A stretch of DNA of 64,000 bases, taken from positions 1,186,001 through 1,250,000 of the forward strand of contig NZ_CP097269.1 in the NCBI RefSeq assembly GCF_028473645.1, in the 5' to 3' direction. Origin of the DNA: Acidovorax sp. GBBC 1281. GTDB lineage: Bacteria > Pseudomonadota > Gammaproteobacteria > Burkholderiales > Burkholderiaceae_C. The translations under genes were made by a program, and so were the position numbers. Of this stretch, positions 9,133 through 19,458 are shown piece by piece; the stretch's first letter is position 1, and each line of letters begins with the position of its first letter. The notes beneath the pieces were generated by a model, which did not search any database, had not been told where the DNA came from, and saw nothing but the letters and a program-made list of their open reading frames with translations.

Positions 9133-10183
9133 GGCTTTGTTGCACAAATCGCGATGCTGATGCCCGTAGACTGACTGCGTGACAGAGACGAAGAACAGGC
9201 AGCGGAGCAAGTACCGCACGACGAACTGGAAGGCGTACAACGCGGCGCTGAAAGCGCGAGGCTCGTTGACGATGTGGCTAGATGAGGGCATGCAGTGGTT
9301 TGGCACGCCGACCGGCAGGCGTGGACGCAGCCGAACCTTCTCGGACGCAGCAATCCAGTTCTGCCTGAGCATCAAGTGCCTGTTCGGCCAGCCCTTGCGA
9401 CAGGCGCTGGGCATGGTGCAGAGCCTGCTGCGGCTGGCAAAGCTGGACTGGCCGGTACCTGACTTCAGCACTGTTTGCCGGCGCCAAAAGACCTTGCAGG
9501 TCGAACTGAGCTACCAGCGAACCAACTCGCCGCTGCAGTTGCTGGTGGACAGCACCGGCATCAAGTTCCTGGGCGAAGGAGAGTGAAAACGCAAGAAGCA
9601 TGGTGCTGAATACCGGCGCGAATGGCGCAAGGTCCATCTGGGCATCGACGCGCAGACGCTGGAAATACGCGCCATCGAGGTGACCAGCAACGCCATTGGG
9701 GATGCGCCGATGTTGCCCGGGTTGCTGGCTCAGATTCCCACTGACGAATCCATCGAAAGCGTCAGTGCCGATGGCGCCTACGACACGCGCGCCTGCCTGG
9801 ACGCCATTGCCGAGCGGCACGCGATGGCGGTGATCCCGCCCCGCAAGAACGCCAGCCATTGGAAGAAGTCGAGTCCGGGCTCGGCGCATCGTAATGAGGC
9901 CATTCGGGCGTGCCAGCGCCTGGGTCGCGGCATTTGGAAGAAGTGGAGCGGCTACCACCGGCGCAGCCTTGTGGAGACGAAGATGCACTGCTTCAAGCGA
10001 CTGGGCGAACGGGTGATCGCGCGCACGTTCGACCGCCAGGTTGTGGAGCTGCATGTCCGCGTGGCCTTGCTCAATCGGTTCAGTCAGATCGGCCGTCCTC
10101 ACACCGTGTCGGTGACTGCTGTGGCATAGGTCCGTCTGGGGTTGGGGTCATGCCGTCTGCAATTCGATTTGTGCAACAGCGCC
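9133..10183 (+). mobile_element. IS903-group element, transposase interrupted by a stop
   Basis: The 1051-bp element has ends GGCTTTGTTGCACAAATCG (left) and, on the complementary strand at the right, GGCGCTGTTGCACAAATCG. A 9-bp target duplication GGTACGTGC lies at 9124-9132 and 10184-10192. An apparently identical element lies at 46113-47163. The insertion sits 70 bp upstream of the PIP box at 10254 and leaves it intact. Confidence 0.93.
9179..10129 (+). pseudogene. IS903-group transposase with in-frame TGA
   Basis: Starting at GTG 9179, the frame would encode about 316 residues but meets TGA at 9584-9586, in the position of a Cys codon in the related intact transposase at 7974. The frame stays open and conserved on both sides (LVDSTGIKFLGEGE before, KRKKHGAEYRREWRK after). 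The first DDE aspartate is before the stop; the second Asp (SADGAYDT) and the Glu (RRSLVETKM) are after it, so the short product should be inactive without readthrough. Confidence 0.9.
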
Positions 10184-10253
10184 GGTACGTGCCCATCCAC
10201 AGAGTGCCGACGACCCGGTACCAGCCGAACACATCGGCGGACACATCGGCGAC

Positions 10254-10278
10254 TTCGCAAAAAGCGACAGATCTTCGC
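10254..10278 (+). promoter_or_regulatory. PIP box, TTCGC-N15-TTCGC (HrpX-type promoter)
   Basis: TTCGC at 10254-10258 and TTCGC at 10274-10278 are separated by exactly 15 bases, a perfect plant-inducible-promoter box as recognised by HrpX/HrpB-type AraC regulators in Xanthomonas, Ralstonia and Acidovorax. After 31 bases comes GATTAT (10310-10315), one mismatch from the YANNNT -10 consensus at the expected spacing of 30-32. The next start codon is at 10333 (or 10348). This predicts co-expression with the type III secretion system. Confidence 0.82.
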
Positions 10279-10332
10279 ATGCCTGGACTGGGACAGCGTC
10301 GTCCCTGTCGATTATGCGCATTCCTTTTTTAA

Positions 10333-11820
10333 ATGAAATTGAGAATCATGAAGATTGACACCCATCGCGGACTACTCAAATGCGTCTTGCCTCCGAAGGA
10401 CAAGGACTCCCAGCCAGATCTGCAGCGCACGCAACCTGGGGGCTGTTCGAAAGCGGGGAAACTGCTATCGACGGCCGCACGTGCCATTGGCCTTCCAACC
10501 ATCCGAAGCGGGGCCTCCAGCAAAAGTTCGAAGATTGCGGCGCCTCGAAATGCAGATATCCAGAAGTTGCCAACTGCGAGTCAGGCCAATAAAGAGCGTG
10601 TCGACGCAACCGTTGGAAAAATCAGGTTGATTCACGCAAAGATGAAGCCTCGGCTTGATGCGCACAAAGAGCATGTGAAGAATGATCAAAATCGCACGCA
10701 AGCGTACATTGCCAATGGGCTCGAACCTTGCGATGAGGTCAATGAATGTCTGAATTCACTGGTGACGACATGCAACGAGGATTATTCTGCCGAACAGTCC
10801 CGGGCCATAAGAAAAAATCTGAGCGATATCGCATCAGATCTGCAAGAAATTTCCAATCTTTCAGAAGGGGAGATGGAAAGAATTGCTTTGGACTACATTT
10901 TTACTGTTTTTAAAGATACGCGCATTCCTGTGCTGGATGCCGGTTTTAATAATAAAGACGATAAAACTGCGCATCTGAAAAAGATTGTGTTCGATATTCC
11001 GAACAGCAAAAAGATTGCAGGCGTGCAGGAAAGCCATCAGTTCTCTTTTCCATACCTCGATAATTACGACAAGATGGCGGAAAATGAGTTGCGCTTGTTG
11101 ACGAAAGACAGTTCAATTCCTGATTTGAAGGGTAAGACCATTTCATTCGTCGGTGCCGGTTTTCCACTTTCTGCGATGATGTATCATATTCACTCGGGCG
11201 CCCAAATCCAATTGGTTGATATTGATAAAGGTGCTTGCGAACGGGCCGAAGCTTTTTTGGATATCTGCGCCGAAGCCAATATCATCGACCGCAGTGATTT
11301 CTCTGTCGCACAAGGTGACGCCAGTAAAATCAGATATGTCCGAAAATCGACGGACGATGTTGCGGGGCAAGCTGCCGAAGACAGGGCTGGTGCCTCGTCG
11401 GACAAGGCAGAGGTATCGGAGTTGCAGAGCGATATCCTTATTTTCGCTGCCGCACTACCCAGCGAAGTCAAGGCAGCCGCCTTGAACAATATTTCTTCCC
11501 GGGGTCTGGAGGTGATCAATCGATGCACATCCGAAGCAAATAATCTACTTTATCCATCCACCAAATTGTCTGCCTTGCAGAAAAGATATGGACTGGAAGG
11601 TGGTTCCCGTGTCTTTTCAGTGGAAAAGGTCATGTATCCAGAATACGCCTATAGAAACAAGACCTCTATCAATGCGGCGGGTGTTCCAGTCAATAAAAAT
11701 GGAGTGCCAATGATTGAAACCAATAAAATCAACCAAAATACCGCCCAGAAAATTGGCGTCGCCGTCAATGCCGCATCGGAGGGGAGGGAACCTCTCAAAA
11801 CCCATCCGGTCCCTTGTTGA
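10333..11820 (+). CDS. Candidate type III effector with nicotianamine-synthase-like fold, 3' end truncated by IS
   Basis: Native coding runs to 11785; the last codons (EPLKTHPVPC) come from the inserted IS5-family end. The first ~90 residues are rich in Ser, Lys and Pro, as expected of a secretion region. Around residues 235-250 is DNYDKMAENELRLL, and near 270-300 FVGAGFPLSAMMYHIHSG followed by IQLVDIDKGA. Further on are IFAAALPSEVK and NLLYPSTKLSAL. This order resembles nicotianamine synthase/CntL-type aminobutyrate transferases (NYxxLxxxE, FVGSGPLPLTS, LAALVGM, LLYP). The GC content is clearly below the surroundings, a sign of transfer. Start could be 10333 or 10348 (GAGAATC before it). A perfect PIP box lies 55 bp upstream. 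Function as an effector and as an enzyme are both inference; a generic SAM-binding methyltransferase is the alternative. Confidence 0.65.
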   Translation: MKLRIMKIDTHRGLLKCVLPPKDKDSQPDLQRTQPGGCSKAGKLLSTAARAIGLPTIRSGASSKSSKIAAPRNADIQKLPTASQANKERVDATVGKIRLIHAKMKPRLDAHKEHVKNDQNRTQAYIANGLEPCDEVNECLNSLVTTCNEDYSAEQSRAIRKNLSDIASDLQEISNLSEGEMERIALDYIFTVFKDTRIPVLDAGFNNKDDKTAHLKKIVFDIPNSKKIAGVQESHQFSFPYLDNYDKMAENELRLLTKDSSIPDLKGKTISFVGAGFPLSAMMYHIHSGAQIQLVDIDKGACERAEAFLDICAEANIIDRSDFSVAQGDASKIRYVRKSTDDVAGQAAEDRAGASSDKAEVSELQSDILIFAAALPSEVKAAALNNISSRGLEVINRCTSEANNLLYPSTKLSALQKRYGLEGGSRVFSVEKVMYPEYAYRNKTSINAAGVPVNKNGVPMIETNKINQNTAQKIGVAVNAASEGREPLKTHPVPC

Positions 11821-11983
11821 TCGAGAATGCGTGCTCCATCCTTTGCCATGATCACTCCCCGTAGCGCCCTGAAGTTCGACCTGTTCGCTGAGGCCTCGCG
11901 CCAACACAAGAGAGATGAGGTGGGCGATCCGCTGCAGGTGATCGCGCGGCACATCGACTTCGCAGAACTGGCCCGGCTGGTGG
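11786..11983 (+). mobile_element. IS5-family element, left-end fragment
   Basis: The first 198 bp of the same IS5-family element, starting at GGGAACCTCTC, in plus orientation. It is cut at 11984 by the terminus of a complete inverted copy. The remainder of this first copy is not found on the far side at 13266, so the nested insertion was accompanied or followed by a deletion. Confidence 0.9.
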
Positions 11984-13265
11984 GGGAGCCTCTCACAACC
12001 CCATGTTTGACGAATCCGAATAGGGAGGAGTGGGCGCCAGTAGCCGTTTGAGCGTGATGAGGCCCAGCAACGGTCTGCGCCTGGGTGCATGAGGGGCCTT
12101 GCAGGCCCGGTGGCTCAGGCTTTCACCGTTTGCAGGCGCACTTGTGCCTTGCCAGTGGCGGGCTTGAAGAAAGCATCCACGCCCCGATGCAGGAACCAGG
12201 CCAGTCGCTTCATGTTGTAGCAGGCGGCCATCATCGTCATCCCCACCGTGGCGCGCGCCTGTCCGATGGTGCGCACGAACTTGCCCCCCAGGTGGCGGAT
12301 ACCGGCGAACACGTGCTCCACCTTGGCTCGTTTCTTTGCGATGCGCTGGTTGCGCCCCTTCTGGCATTCGCTCTGTGGTCGGCCCGCCTGCGCACGGCGC
12401 TGCATCGCATCCACGAATCCCAGCACTTTCAGCATCTGGCACCTTTGGCGGCTCGGGTAGGCTTTGTCCGCATGCACTGCCCGCCCGGTGTTGTGCATGT
12501 CCAGCACCTCATCGAAGTGGTGCCCGTCGTGCTCGCTGGCCGTGCCCGTGGCGAGGCGGCGGATGAAGCCGTGCTTGAGGTCCACGCTCACGCTGAGCTT
12601 GTAGCCGAAGTGGCTTTTGCCGTGCTTCTTCGTGTGCGTGGCCTCCACATCCTTTTGCCTGCGTCGCGCTTGGCTCCAGTCCGGCTGCCCGCCTTGTGCC
12701 AGCGTTCGCCGCTCCTGCTGGCCGATGTGCTGTCGGGGCGCGGGCACCAGCGTGGCATCAATGGCCTGCCCGCCCCGGGCGATGTAGCCGTGGCGCTGCA
12801 GTTGGGCATCCACCCCCTGGAACAAGGCCGTTGCCCCGCCCACGCCAAGGCGCTCGCCAAAGCGCCAGATCGTGTTGCGGTCCGGCACGTTCATCGCATC
12901 CTGCAACAGGCAAAACCGCTGGTAGCTCCCCCGGTCCAGCAACTGATACTCCATCTGCTCATCGGACAGGTTGTACAGCCGCTTCAACACCAGGATGCGC
13001 ACCATCACCTCGGTGGGGTAGGCGGGCCGACCGCCCCGGCGGCCACCCCCGCGTTCGATCAAGGCATCCACCAGCCGGGCCAGTTCTGCGAAGTCGATGT
13101 GCCGCGCGATCACCTGCAGCGGATCGCCCACCTCATCTCTCTTGTGTTGGCGCGAGGCCTCAGCGAACAGGTCGAACTTCAGGGCGCTACGGGGAGTGAT
13201 CATGGCAAAGGATGGAGCACGCATTCTCGATCAACAAGGGACCGGATGGGTTTTGAGAGGTTCCC
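11984..13265 (-). mobile_element. IS5-family element, complete copy 2 (minus orientation)
   Basis: The 1282-bp element reads GGGAGCCTCTCACAACC at 11984 and ends GGTTTTGAGAGGTTCCC at 13265. It is inserted into the partial copy at 11786. The flanks (GTGG and GCAA) do not match, so there is no target duplication and one side has been rearranged. It lies in the same orientation as the copy at 25216. Confidence 0.93.
12115..13224 (-). CDS. IS5-family DDE transposase (copy 2)
   Basis: 369 residues with the same sequence as the copies at 25347 and 43251: a DUF772-type N-terminal region, then DDE residues in IDATLVP, HADKAYPS and KVEHVFAG. The frame is intact. Confidence 0.93.
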   Translation of the reverse strand: MRAPSFAMITPRSALKFDLFAEASRQHKRDEVGDPLQVIARHIDFAELARLVDALIERGGGRRGGRPAYPTEVMVRILVLKRLYNLSDEQMEYQLLDRGSYQRFCLLQDAMNVPDRNTIWRFGERLGVGGATALFQGVDAQLQRHGYIARGGQAIDATLVPAPRQHIGQQERRTLAQGGQPDWSQARRRQKDVEATHTKKHGKSHFGYKLSVSVDLKHGFIRRLATGTASEHDGHHFDEVLDMHNTGRAVHADKAYPSRQRCQMLKVLGFVDAMQRRAQAGRPQSECQKGRNQRIAKKRAKVEHVFAGIRHLGGKFVRTIGQARATVGMTMMAACYNMKRLAWFLHRGVDAFFKPATGKAQVRLQTVKA

Positions 13266-13266
13266 G

Positions 13267-13575
13267 CAAGGGCTGGCGGGTATCCAGGGGGTGAAGCGTC
13301 TTGCGGCGATTGCCAACCGGCCCGAGCTGGCCGGGATGTTGGAGTTGTTGGCCGTGAACGCCACCGCCCGGGAGCTGTTGGCGCTTTATCAGCATGATCC
13401 GAAAATGGCCCAGGTAGTCCAGAGCAATGTCGCCTTGGCCGTGGGAATGTCCGACCAGAATCTGGCCCCCAAAACGGAGGGTGAAAAAAATGCCGTAGTC
13501 ATTACGGCATTGCAGAGTTTGCAGCCCCTGGGGGATGGCCCCGCAGAATTCGACTGGAGCATGCCTGGGTATTGA
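13267..13575 (+). pseudogene. 3' remnant of an unidentified gene behind the IS
   Basis: An open frame leaves the IS end and continues for about 103 codons to a stop at 13575 (for example GIQGVKRLAAIANRPELAG, ATARELLALYQHDPKMAQ and EFDWSMPGY at the C-terminus). The codon use looks real and no start is available, so this is the C-terminal part of a gene whose 5' section was lost when the IS elements inserted. It does not obviously continue the nicotianamine-synthase-like protein on the other side. The product is unknown. Its stop is 3 bases from the convergent integrase gene. Confidence 0.55.
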
Positions 13576-13578
13576 TGG

Positions 13579-14898
13579 CTACATCAGCATGTCGGGGTCG
13601 ATGAGGTCGCCGATGACAATTCCTGCCATGGGGTTGATGGCTTTATCGACCGTCTCGGCGATGGTGTCCAACGTCGGGAACACGCTCGCGGCCAACTCAT
13701 CGATGCCGATGACCTTGGTGTAGATGGCGACGTTCACGTTGTCGAGTTCGTGCCCGGCGAACTGGCAGCGGTGCTCCAAGCTGACTTTGCTCTGCATAAG
13801 CTCGTTGTTCACGTACTTGCGCAGGCTGTGAAAAACGAGCTTCTCGCGGGTGATTCTTGCGCTTTCCAGATTCCGGGCGAACATCTTGCCCACGGCGTTG
13901 CCGCTGCCCTTGCCGTCGCGCTCCTTGTACTTGAAAAGCTTGTCTTCCGGCTCCTTCAAGCTGTCGAGGGCGGGGGCTATCTGCGCAAAGATGTAGGAGT
14001 GCAGGGGCACATCACGGATGCCGGCCAGCGTCTTGCTGTCGTCGATGGTGATGTACGGCACGCCCGTGCGGCTGCGCTTGAACTGGCCTTTTTTCAGGGC
14101 GGTGATCTCGCCCACGCGGCAGGCGGTGAACAAGCCCATGAGAACTGCGTTCACATAGTCCGGGGCTTTCTTTCGTTGCTCGCGGAAGAAGTCTCCGCCT
14201 AGCAAGAGCGCGACTTCATCGGTTTCGAAGGTCGCCCAACCGCCTTTCAAGCGCTGCTTCTTCGTGAGCAGGGAGCGGTTCTCGGCGGGATTGTCTCCGC
14301 GCGTGTAGGCCTGTTTTTTGGCGAAGTTGTAGAGGGCGCGGATGGTCGAAATCTTGTTGTCGATGGTGCGAATGCTGTTGCCCTTTTGGGCCAAGTGCTC
14401 TTGGTAGCGCGTGATGTCGCTTTGCGCAATGCGCGTGATGGGCGGGTTTTTGAGGAACTTGGCGACCTCGGTAGCCGTGTTCCTGTACGAATCGGCCGTT
14501 GCCTGCCTGACGGATTTGAGCAGTAGGAACCTTTCCAGCAGTTCGCACAGTTTCAAGGCCGTGGGGTCGTCTGCTGGTGCGGCAGTTGCTGCGGGTGCTG
14601 GTACGGGTGCTGCGGCAACCGGAGCGGGCTGAATGGCGTGCAATGCCTTCATGGCCTCCACGGCTTGTATGAGCCGGGCATGGTCCTCGGCACCATTGGC
14701 TTTGAAGATGCCGCGTGAGACGTCAATCTCGTACTTGGAAGGCAGGTCTTTGCGCATCAAGCTATCCATCAGATTTATTGCTCTGATGATAGCCACGCGC
14801 TGATAGCTGGTGCGCAGGGAGCGCTTGACCTGCCGACCCTCGATGCGGGTGTGCAGGTAGTACGTGGAGCCAATGAGGTAGATGGGCAAACCGAGCAT
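13579..14898 (-). CDS. Tyrosine recombinase (phage/island integrase)
   Basis: 439 residues. The N-terminal part has an Arm-binding-like region (TYYLHTRIEGRQVKRSLRT). An Ala/Pro-rich linker near residues 95-115 precedes a core-binding SAM-like domain. The catalytic domain shows the first Arg in ACRVGEI, the HxxR box in HSLRKYVN, a GHELD box and the nucleophile Tyr in AIYTKV. It reads away from tRNA-Ser, whose end is about 80 bp from its start, the usual arrangement for an island or prophage integrated at a tRNA 3' end. The material it would have mobilised should lie to the left. No second attachment site was found in this window. Confidence 0.92.
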   Translation of the reverse strand: MLGLPIYLIGSTYYLHTRIEGRQVKRSLRTSYQRVAIIRAINLMDSLMRKDLPSKYEIDVSRGIFKANGAEDHARLIQAVEAMKALHAIQPAPVAAAPVPAPAATAAPADDPTALKLCELLERFLLLKSVRQATADSYRNTATEVAKFLKNPPITRIAQSDITRYQEHLAQKGNSIRTIDNKISTIRALYNFAKKQAYTRGDNPAENRSLLTKKQRLKGGWATFETDEVALLLGGDFFREQRKKAPDYVNAVLMGLFTACRVGEITALKKGQFKRSRTGVPYITIDDSKTLAGIRDVPLHSYIFAQIAPALDSLKEPEDKLFKYKERDGKGSGNAVGKMFARNLESARITREKLVFHSLRKYVNNELMQSKVSLEHRCQFAGHELDNVNVAIYTKVIGIDELAASVFPTLDTIAETVDKAINPMAGIVIGDLIDPDMLM

Positions 14899-14933
14899 GT
14901 GTTGCTACCAGTTTTGCTACCACCCACAAAGGA

Positions 14934-14971
14934 AAAAAGCCTTGTAAGTCGTTGACCTACAAGGCTTTTAC
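14934..14971 (-). terminator. Hairpin terminator after tRNA-Ser / near integrase start
   Basis: AAAAGCCTTGTA pairs with TACAAGGCTTTT around a short loop, giving a 12-bp stem with A/T runs on both sides. It follows the 3' end of the tRNA on the minus strand and probably terminates its transcript. It may also be part of the island attachment region. Confidence 0.65.
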
Positions 14972-14976
14972 CGTTT

Positions 14977-15066
<90 letters not shown>

Positions 15067-15116
15067 TGTGTGTCGAAGCCGGGATTCTAGCAGGAAGTTT
15101 CAGCCTTCCGGCCGAC

Positions 15117-15629
15117 TCAATACTTCCCCATGTAATCGCGCTTGCCCAGCTCCACTCCGTTGTGCCGGGCAATCGCGTACGTGGCATTCACGTGGAAGAA
15201 GAACTGCGGCAGACCGTAGTGCAGCAGGTAGTGCTCGCCGGCAAACTGCTTTTCGCGGGGCGTGCCGGGCTGCAGAATGATCTGGCGGGCCGCGGCCTCG
15301 TCGAAAGCCTCGGCGGGCAGGCCTTCGATGAACGCCAGCACGGTGTCGATCCGGGTGCGCAGGTCAGCGAAACCCGGCCGTTCTGCATCGGGCAGCGATG
15401 GCACGTCCACGCCGGCGAGCCTTGCGGCAATGCCCTTGGCGAAGTCGCACGCGACCAGCACCTGCCGCGCCAACGGGAACATGTCGGGAAACAGCCGGGC
15501 CTGCAGCAAAGCGTCCGGGTCGATCTTGCGTGCGGTCGCGTGGGCTTCGGTCTTGGAGATTACATCCCCCAGCGAGCCAAGCATCTGCTTGAAAACGGGC
15601 ACGCTGGCGCTGTACATGAAAGAGGTCAT
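15117..15629 (-). CDS. DUF1993 family protein
   Basis: 170 residues starting MTSFMYSASVPVFKQML. The pattern, with DFAKGIAARLAG, LQPGTPREKQFAGEHYLLHYGLPQFFFHVNATYAIARHNGV and the ending GKRDYMG, is that of the DUF1993 family, helical-bundle proteins with DinB-like topology and conserved histidines. The biochemical function of the family is not established. It is a single gene downstream of a methyltransferase gene on the same strand, with a 122-bp gap between them. Confidence 0.8.
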   Translation of the reverse strand: MTSFMYSASVPVFKQMLGSLGDVISKTEAHATARKIDPDALLQARLFPDMFPLARQVLVACDFAKGIAARLAGVDVPSLPDAERPGFADLRTRIDTVLAFIEGLPAEAFDEAAARQIILQPGTPREKQFAGEHYLLHYGLPQFFFHVNATYAIARHNGVELGKRDYMGKY

Positions 15630-15751
15630 CGCGGGTCGATCCTTGAAAAGAGGGCCGGCAGAACGCCGGCGGATCGCAAGTACACCAGCAATGGGCTGCT
15701 GCTGCACGATCGGAGCGGGAAAACCCCTGAAAGCACCAGTCCGATGGTGGT

Positions 15752-16312
15752 TCAGACCAGGACGATCTGCGGCACGTTCTGCAAGTCGCGCAACGGCATG
15801 CGAGCCGGCTTCACCGCGCGCAGATGGGCCACCATCTCGACCACCACGTTGCGCTGGCTCTGGATGCATTCCCAGATCTGCTCATGGGTCAATCCGCGCA
15901 GGCGCTGCGCCACGGTCAGCTCGACCCGGTCGGTGATCCAGTCACCACGATATCCGTAATCCGCGCGCCAGTAGTAGGGCTGGGAGAAATACCCGAAGGA
16001 CCCGTGGAACAACTGGCGCACGTGGGTCGGGTCTTCGAAGGCATCGTCGCTGGCGCCATGGGGCACGCGGATGACCATGCGCGCGTCGTGCCGGGCCACG
16101 CGGTGCAGTTCCTGCATCATGGGCAGCACCTTCGGGATGTGCTCCAGGACATGCGACAGCAGAAACTCCTCCACGCTCCCGTCCGCCAGCGGCAAGGGCG
16201 TGGCCGCGCAGGCGTCCAGGTCCGCGACGATGTCCACGCCGGGCAACGCCTGGCTGTCCAGGTTCAGCCACCCTGCAAGGGTATTGCGACCGCAGCCGAC
16301 GTTGAGCTTCAT
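15752..16312 (-). CDS. SAM-dependent methyltransferase (type 11-like)
   Basis: 186 residues. Motif I is MKLNVGCGRNTLAGWLNLDS at the very N-terminus. This is followed by an acidic segment (IVADLDA), LSHVLEHIPKV (motif IV/post-IV) and VIRVPHG, an order typical of class I methyltransferases related to those in polysaccharide or sugar modification clusters. The substrate cannot be read. It lies between serS and the DUF1993 gene on the same strand. Confidence 0.78.
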   Translation of the reverse strand: MKLNVGCGRNTLAGWLNLDSQALPGVDIVADLDACAATPLPLADGSVEEFLLSHVLEHIPKVLPMMQELHRVARHDARMVIRVPHGASDDAFEDPTHVRQLFHGSFGYFSQPYYWRADYGYRGDWITDRVELTVAQRLRGLTHEQIWECIQSQRNVVVEMVAHLRAVKPARMPLRDLQNVPQIVLV

Positions 16313-16333
16313 GGCCTGATTACCTATACATCG

Positions 16334-16369
16334 TAAAAAAAGCCATTCTGCGCGGCCCGGGCCCGCGGC
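16334..16369 (-). terminator. Terminator downstream of serS
   Basis: On the minus strand the serS stop is followed by a GC-rich palindrome (GCGGGCCCGGGCCGC), then a short spacer and a run of seven T. This has the form of a Rho-independent terminator. Confidence 0.55.
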
Positions 16370-17704
<1,335 letters not shown>

Positions 17705-17768
17705 TTACCGGGTTGGCGCGCCGCAGTTTCCGTTTTAGGATGGACCGCACTGCCCCAGGGAGGACTCC

Positions 17769-18197
17769 ATGCACATCGAACCGTACCTTTTCTTCGACGG
17801 CAACTGCAAGCAAGCGCTGGATTTCTACGCCCAGTGCCTGGAAGGGCGACTCACCGCCGTGCACCGCTACGAGGGCTCGCCGCTGGAAAAGCAACTCCCC
17901 GCGCACTGGCGCAACAAGATCATGCATGCCACCCTGGAGGCCCCCGGCGGCCACCGGTTCATGGCCAGCGACCGCATGCCGGGCCAGCCGTTCGCGGGCC
18001 ACGCGGGCTTTTCGATGTCGGTCAACTGCCCCGGCAGCGCCGAACGCGGCGAGCGCATCTTCCACAGCCTGGCCGTGGGCGGGCACGTGGGCATGCCCTT
18101 CACCGTCACGTTCTGGGGTGCGCACTTCGGCACGCTGGTGGACAAGTTCGGCGTGGGTTGGATGGTCAACTGCGACGGGGCGCAGCCGCCCGCCTGA
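17769..18197 (+). CDS. VOC-family protein (PhnB/glyoxalase-like)
   Basis: 142 residues. The start MHIEPYLFFDGNCKQALDFY and the segments HATLEAPGGHRFMASD and FTVTFWGAHFGTLVDKFGVGWMVNC define the PhnB-like branch of the vicinal-oxygen-chelate fold. Members are usually dimers, sometimes with a metal site; the metabolic role is generally unknown. It stands alone between the divergent serS and the convergent dehydratase gene. Confidence 0.82.
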   Translation: MHIEPYLFFDGNCKQALDFYAQCLEGRLTAVHRYEGSPLEKQLPAHWRNKIMHATLEAPGGHRFMASDRMPGQPFAGHAGFSMSVNCPGSAERGERIFHSLAVGGHVGMPFTVTFWGAHFGTLVDKFGVGWMVNCDGAQPPA

Positions 18198-18227
18198 AGG
18201 CCAAGGCGCCCCCAGGCACTGCGCCGT

Positions 18228-19172
18228 TCAGTCCAGCGTGGCGGGATCGAAATTGGCCCCGCACAGGATCAGGCCGACCGTCTCCTCAGCGCGCGGGCGG
18301 TAGGCGCCGCTTTGCAGCGCAGCCAGGCCCAGCGCCGCCGCTGGCTCGACCGCCAGCTTCAGCTCCCGCCATAGCCATTGCTGCGCGCTGCGGATGGCCT
18401 CGTCGGGCAGCAGCAGCGCGGTATGCACGTGGCGCTGCGACACCTCCCAGGCGATGTCGCCGATGCGGCGGGCGCCCAATGAATCGGCGGCCACGCCACC
18501 CACCTCCACATCCACCGGCCGACCCGCCGCGCGGGCGCTGTGCAGCGTGGGCGCGCGCTCGGGCTCCAGCGCCACCACGTGCGCACGGCTGTCGCACCAC
18601 GCGGCCACGCCGGCGATCAGCCCGCCGCCGCCCACGCTCACCAGCACGCTGTCGGGCAATCGGTCGCCCGCCTGGCTTTCCATCTCCAGCGCCAGCGTGC
18701 CGGCACCGGCCACGACTTCGGGCTGGTCGTACGCATGGTTGAGCAGCGCGCCGGTGGCCTGCTGGCGCGCCAGGCAGGCCTGCAGCGCTTCGGAATACGC
18801 GGCGCCGGTCACCACCACTTCGGCGCCCAGGGCCCGCAGACGGGCGCGCTTGGCCTCCGGCGAGATCTCGGGCACGAACACTTCGCAGCGCACGCCCAGC
18901 GCGCGCGCTGCGGCCGCCGTGGCAATGCCCGCGTTGCCGCCCGAGGCGATGATCACGCCGCTCTCGGGCACGGGATTGGCCAGCATGCGGTACAGCATGC
19001 CCCGGGCCTTGAAGCTGCCGCCCACCTGCAGATGCTCCAGCTTGAGCCACACCTGCGCGCAGTCCACGCCCAGCGCGCTGCCGCTCAACTGCAGCAGCGG
19101 GGTGGTACGAAGAAAGCCGGCCTGTGCGGCCAGGCGCTGGTGTGCAGTGGAGATGGCGGAGCGATCGATCAT
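18228..19172 (-). CDS. PLP-dependent threonine/serine dehydratase-like enzyme
   Basis: 314 residues from the ATG at 19172. Fold type II PLP enzyme: the cofactor lysine lies in GGSFKARGM (about residue 54), SGGNAGIA is the substrate/cofactor loop, and VSVGGGGLIAG is the phosphate-binding glycine loop. The expected reaction is deamination of threonine or serine to a 2-oxo acid, or a related racemase reaction. There is no C-terminal ACT domain, so this is a catabolic-type or small biosynthetic relative rather than full-length IlvA. The 286 bp upstream to 19458 hold no gene I can support. Confidence 0.85.
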   Translation of the reverse strand: MIDRSAISTAHQRLAAQAGFLRTTPLLQLSGSALGVDCAQVWLKLEHLQVGGSFKARGMLYRMLANPVPESGVIIASGGNAGIATAAAARALGVRCEVFVPEISPEAKRARLRALGAEVVVTGAAYSEALQACLARQQATGALLNHAYDQPEVVAGAGTLALEMESQAGDRLPDSVLVSVGGGGLIAGVAAWCDSRAHVVALEPERAPTLHSARAAGRPVDVEVGGVAADSLGARRIGDIAWEVSQRHVHTALLLPDEAIRSAQQWLWRELKLAVEPAAALGLAALQSGAYRPRAEETVGLILCGANFDPATLD

Positions 19173-19458
19173 GAGGGGGCCTTTGGCGAATCGAAAAGAA
19201 AGACCGTGCCCGCACGGCCCCGCACGAAGAACGACGGGCAACGGGCTTGCGGCACACGAAACCGTCGAGTGTATGCAGCGCACCACGCACCAACCACTCA
19301 CCAGCCACGCACCCGCCACGTGAAGCCATCGAAGCCCGCCGCCCTCCCCGCCATGCCCCGGCTTTCTGCGGCCCCAGCATCTGCCGATACCATGGACCGC
19401 CGATCGCGGCGTGCACGGCGGTGTGCACGCCGGTGCAGCGGCATGGCAGGAGATGGCG

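Noticed and set aside
9586..9620. Selenocysteine insertion at the in-frame TGA of the IS903-group transposase
   Set aside because: The related intact copy has Cys here, which is suggestive, but no convincing SECIS-like hairpin follows the TGA and Sec has no known role in DDE transposases; a nonsense mutation is simpler.
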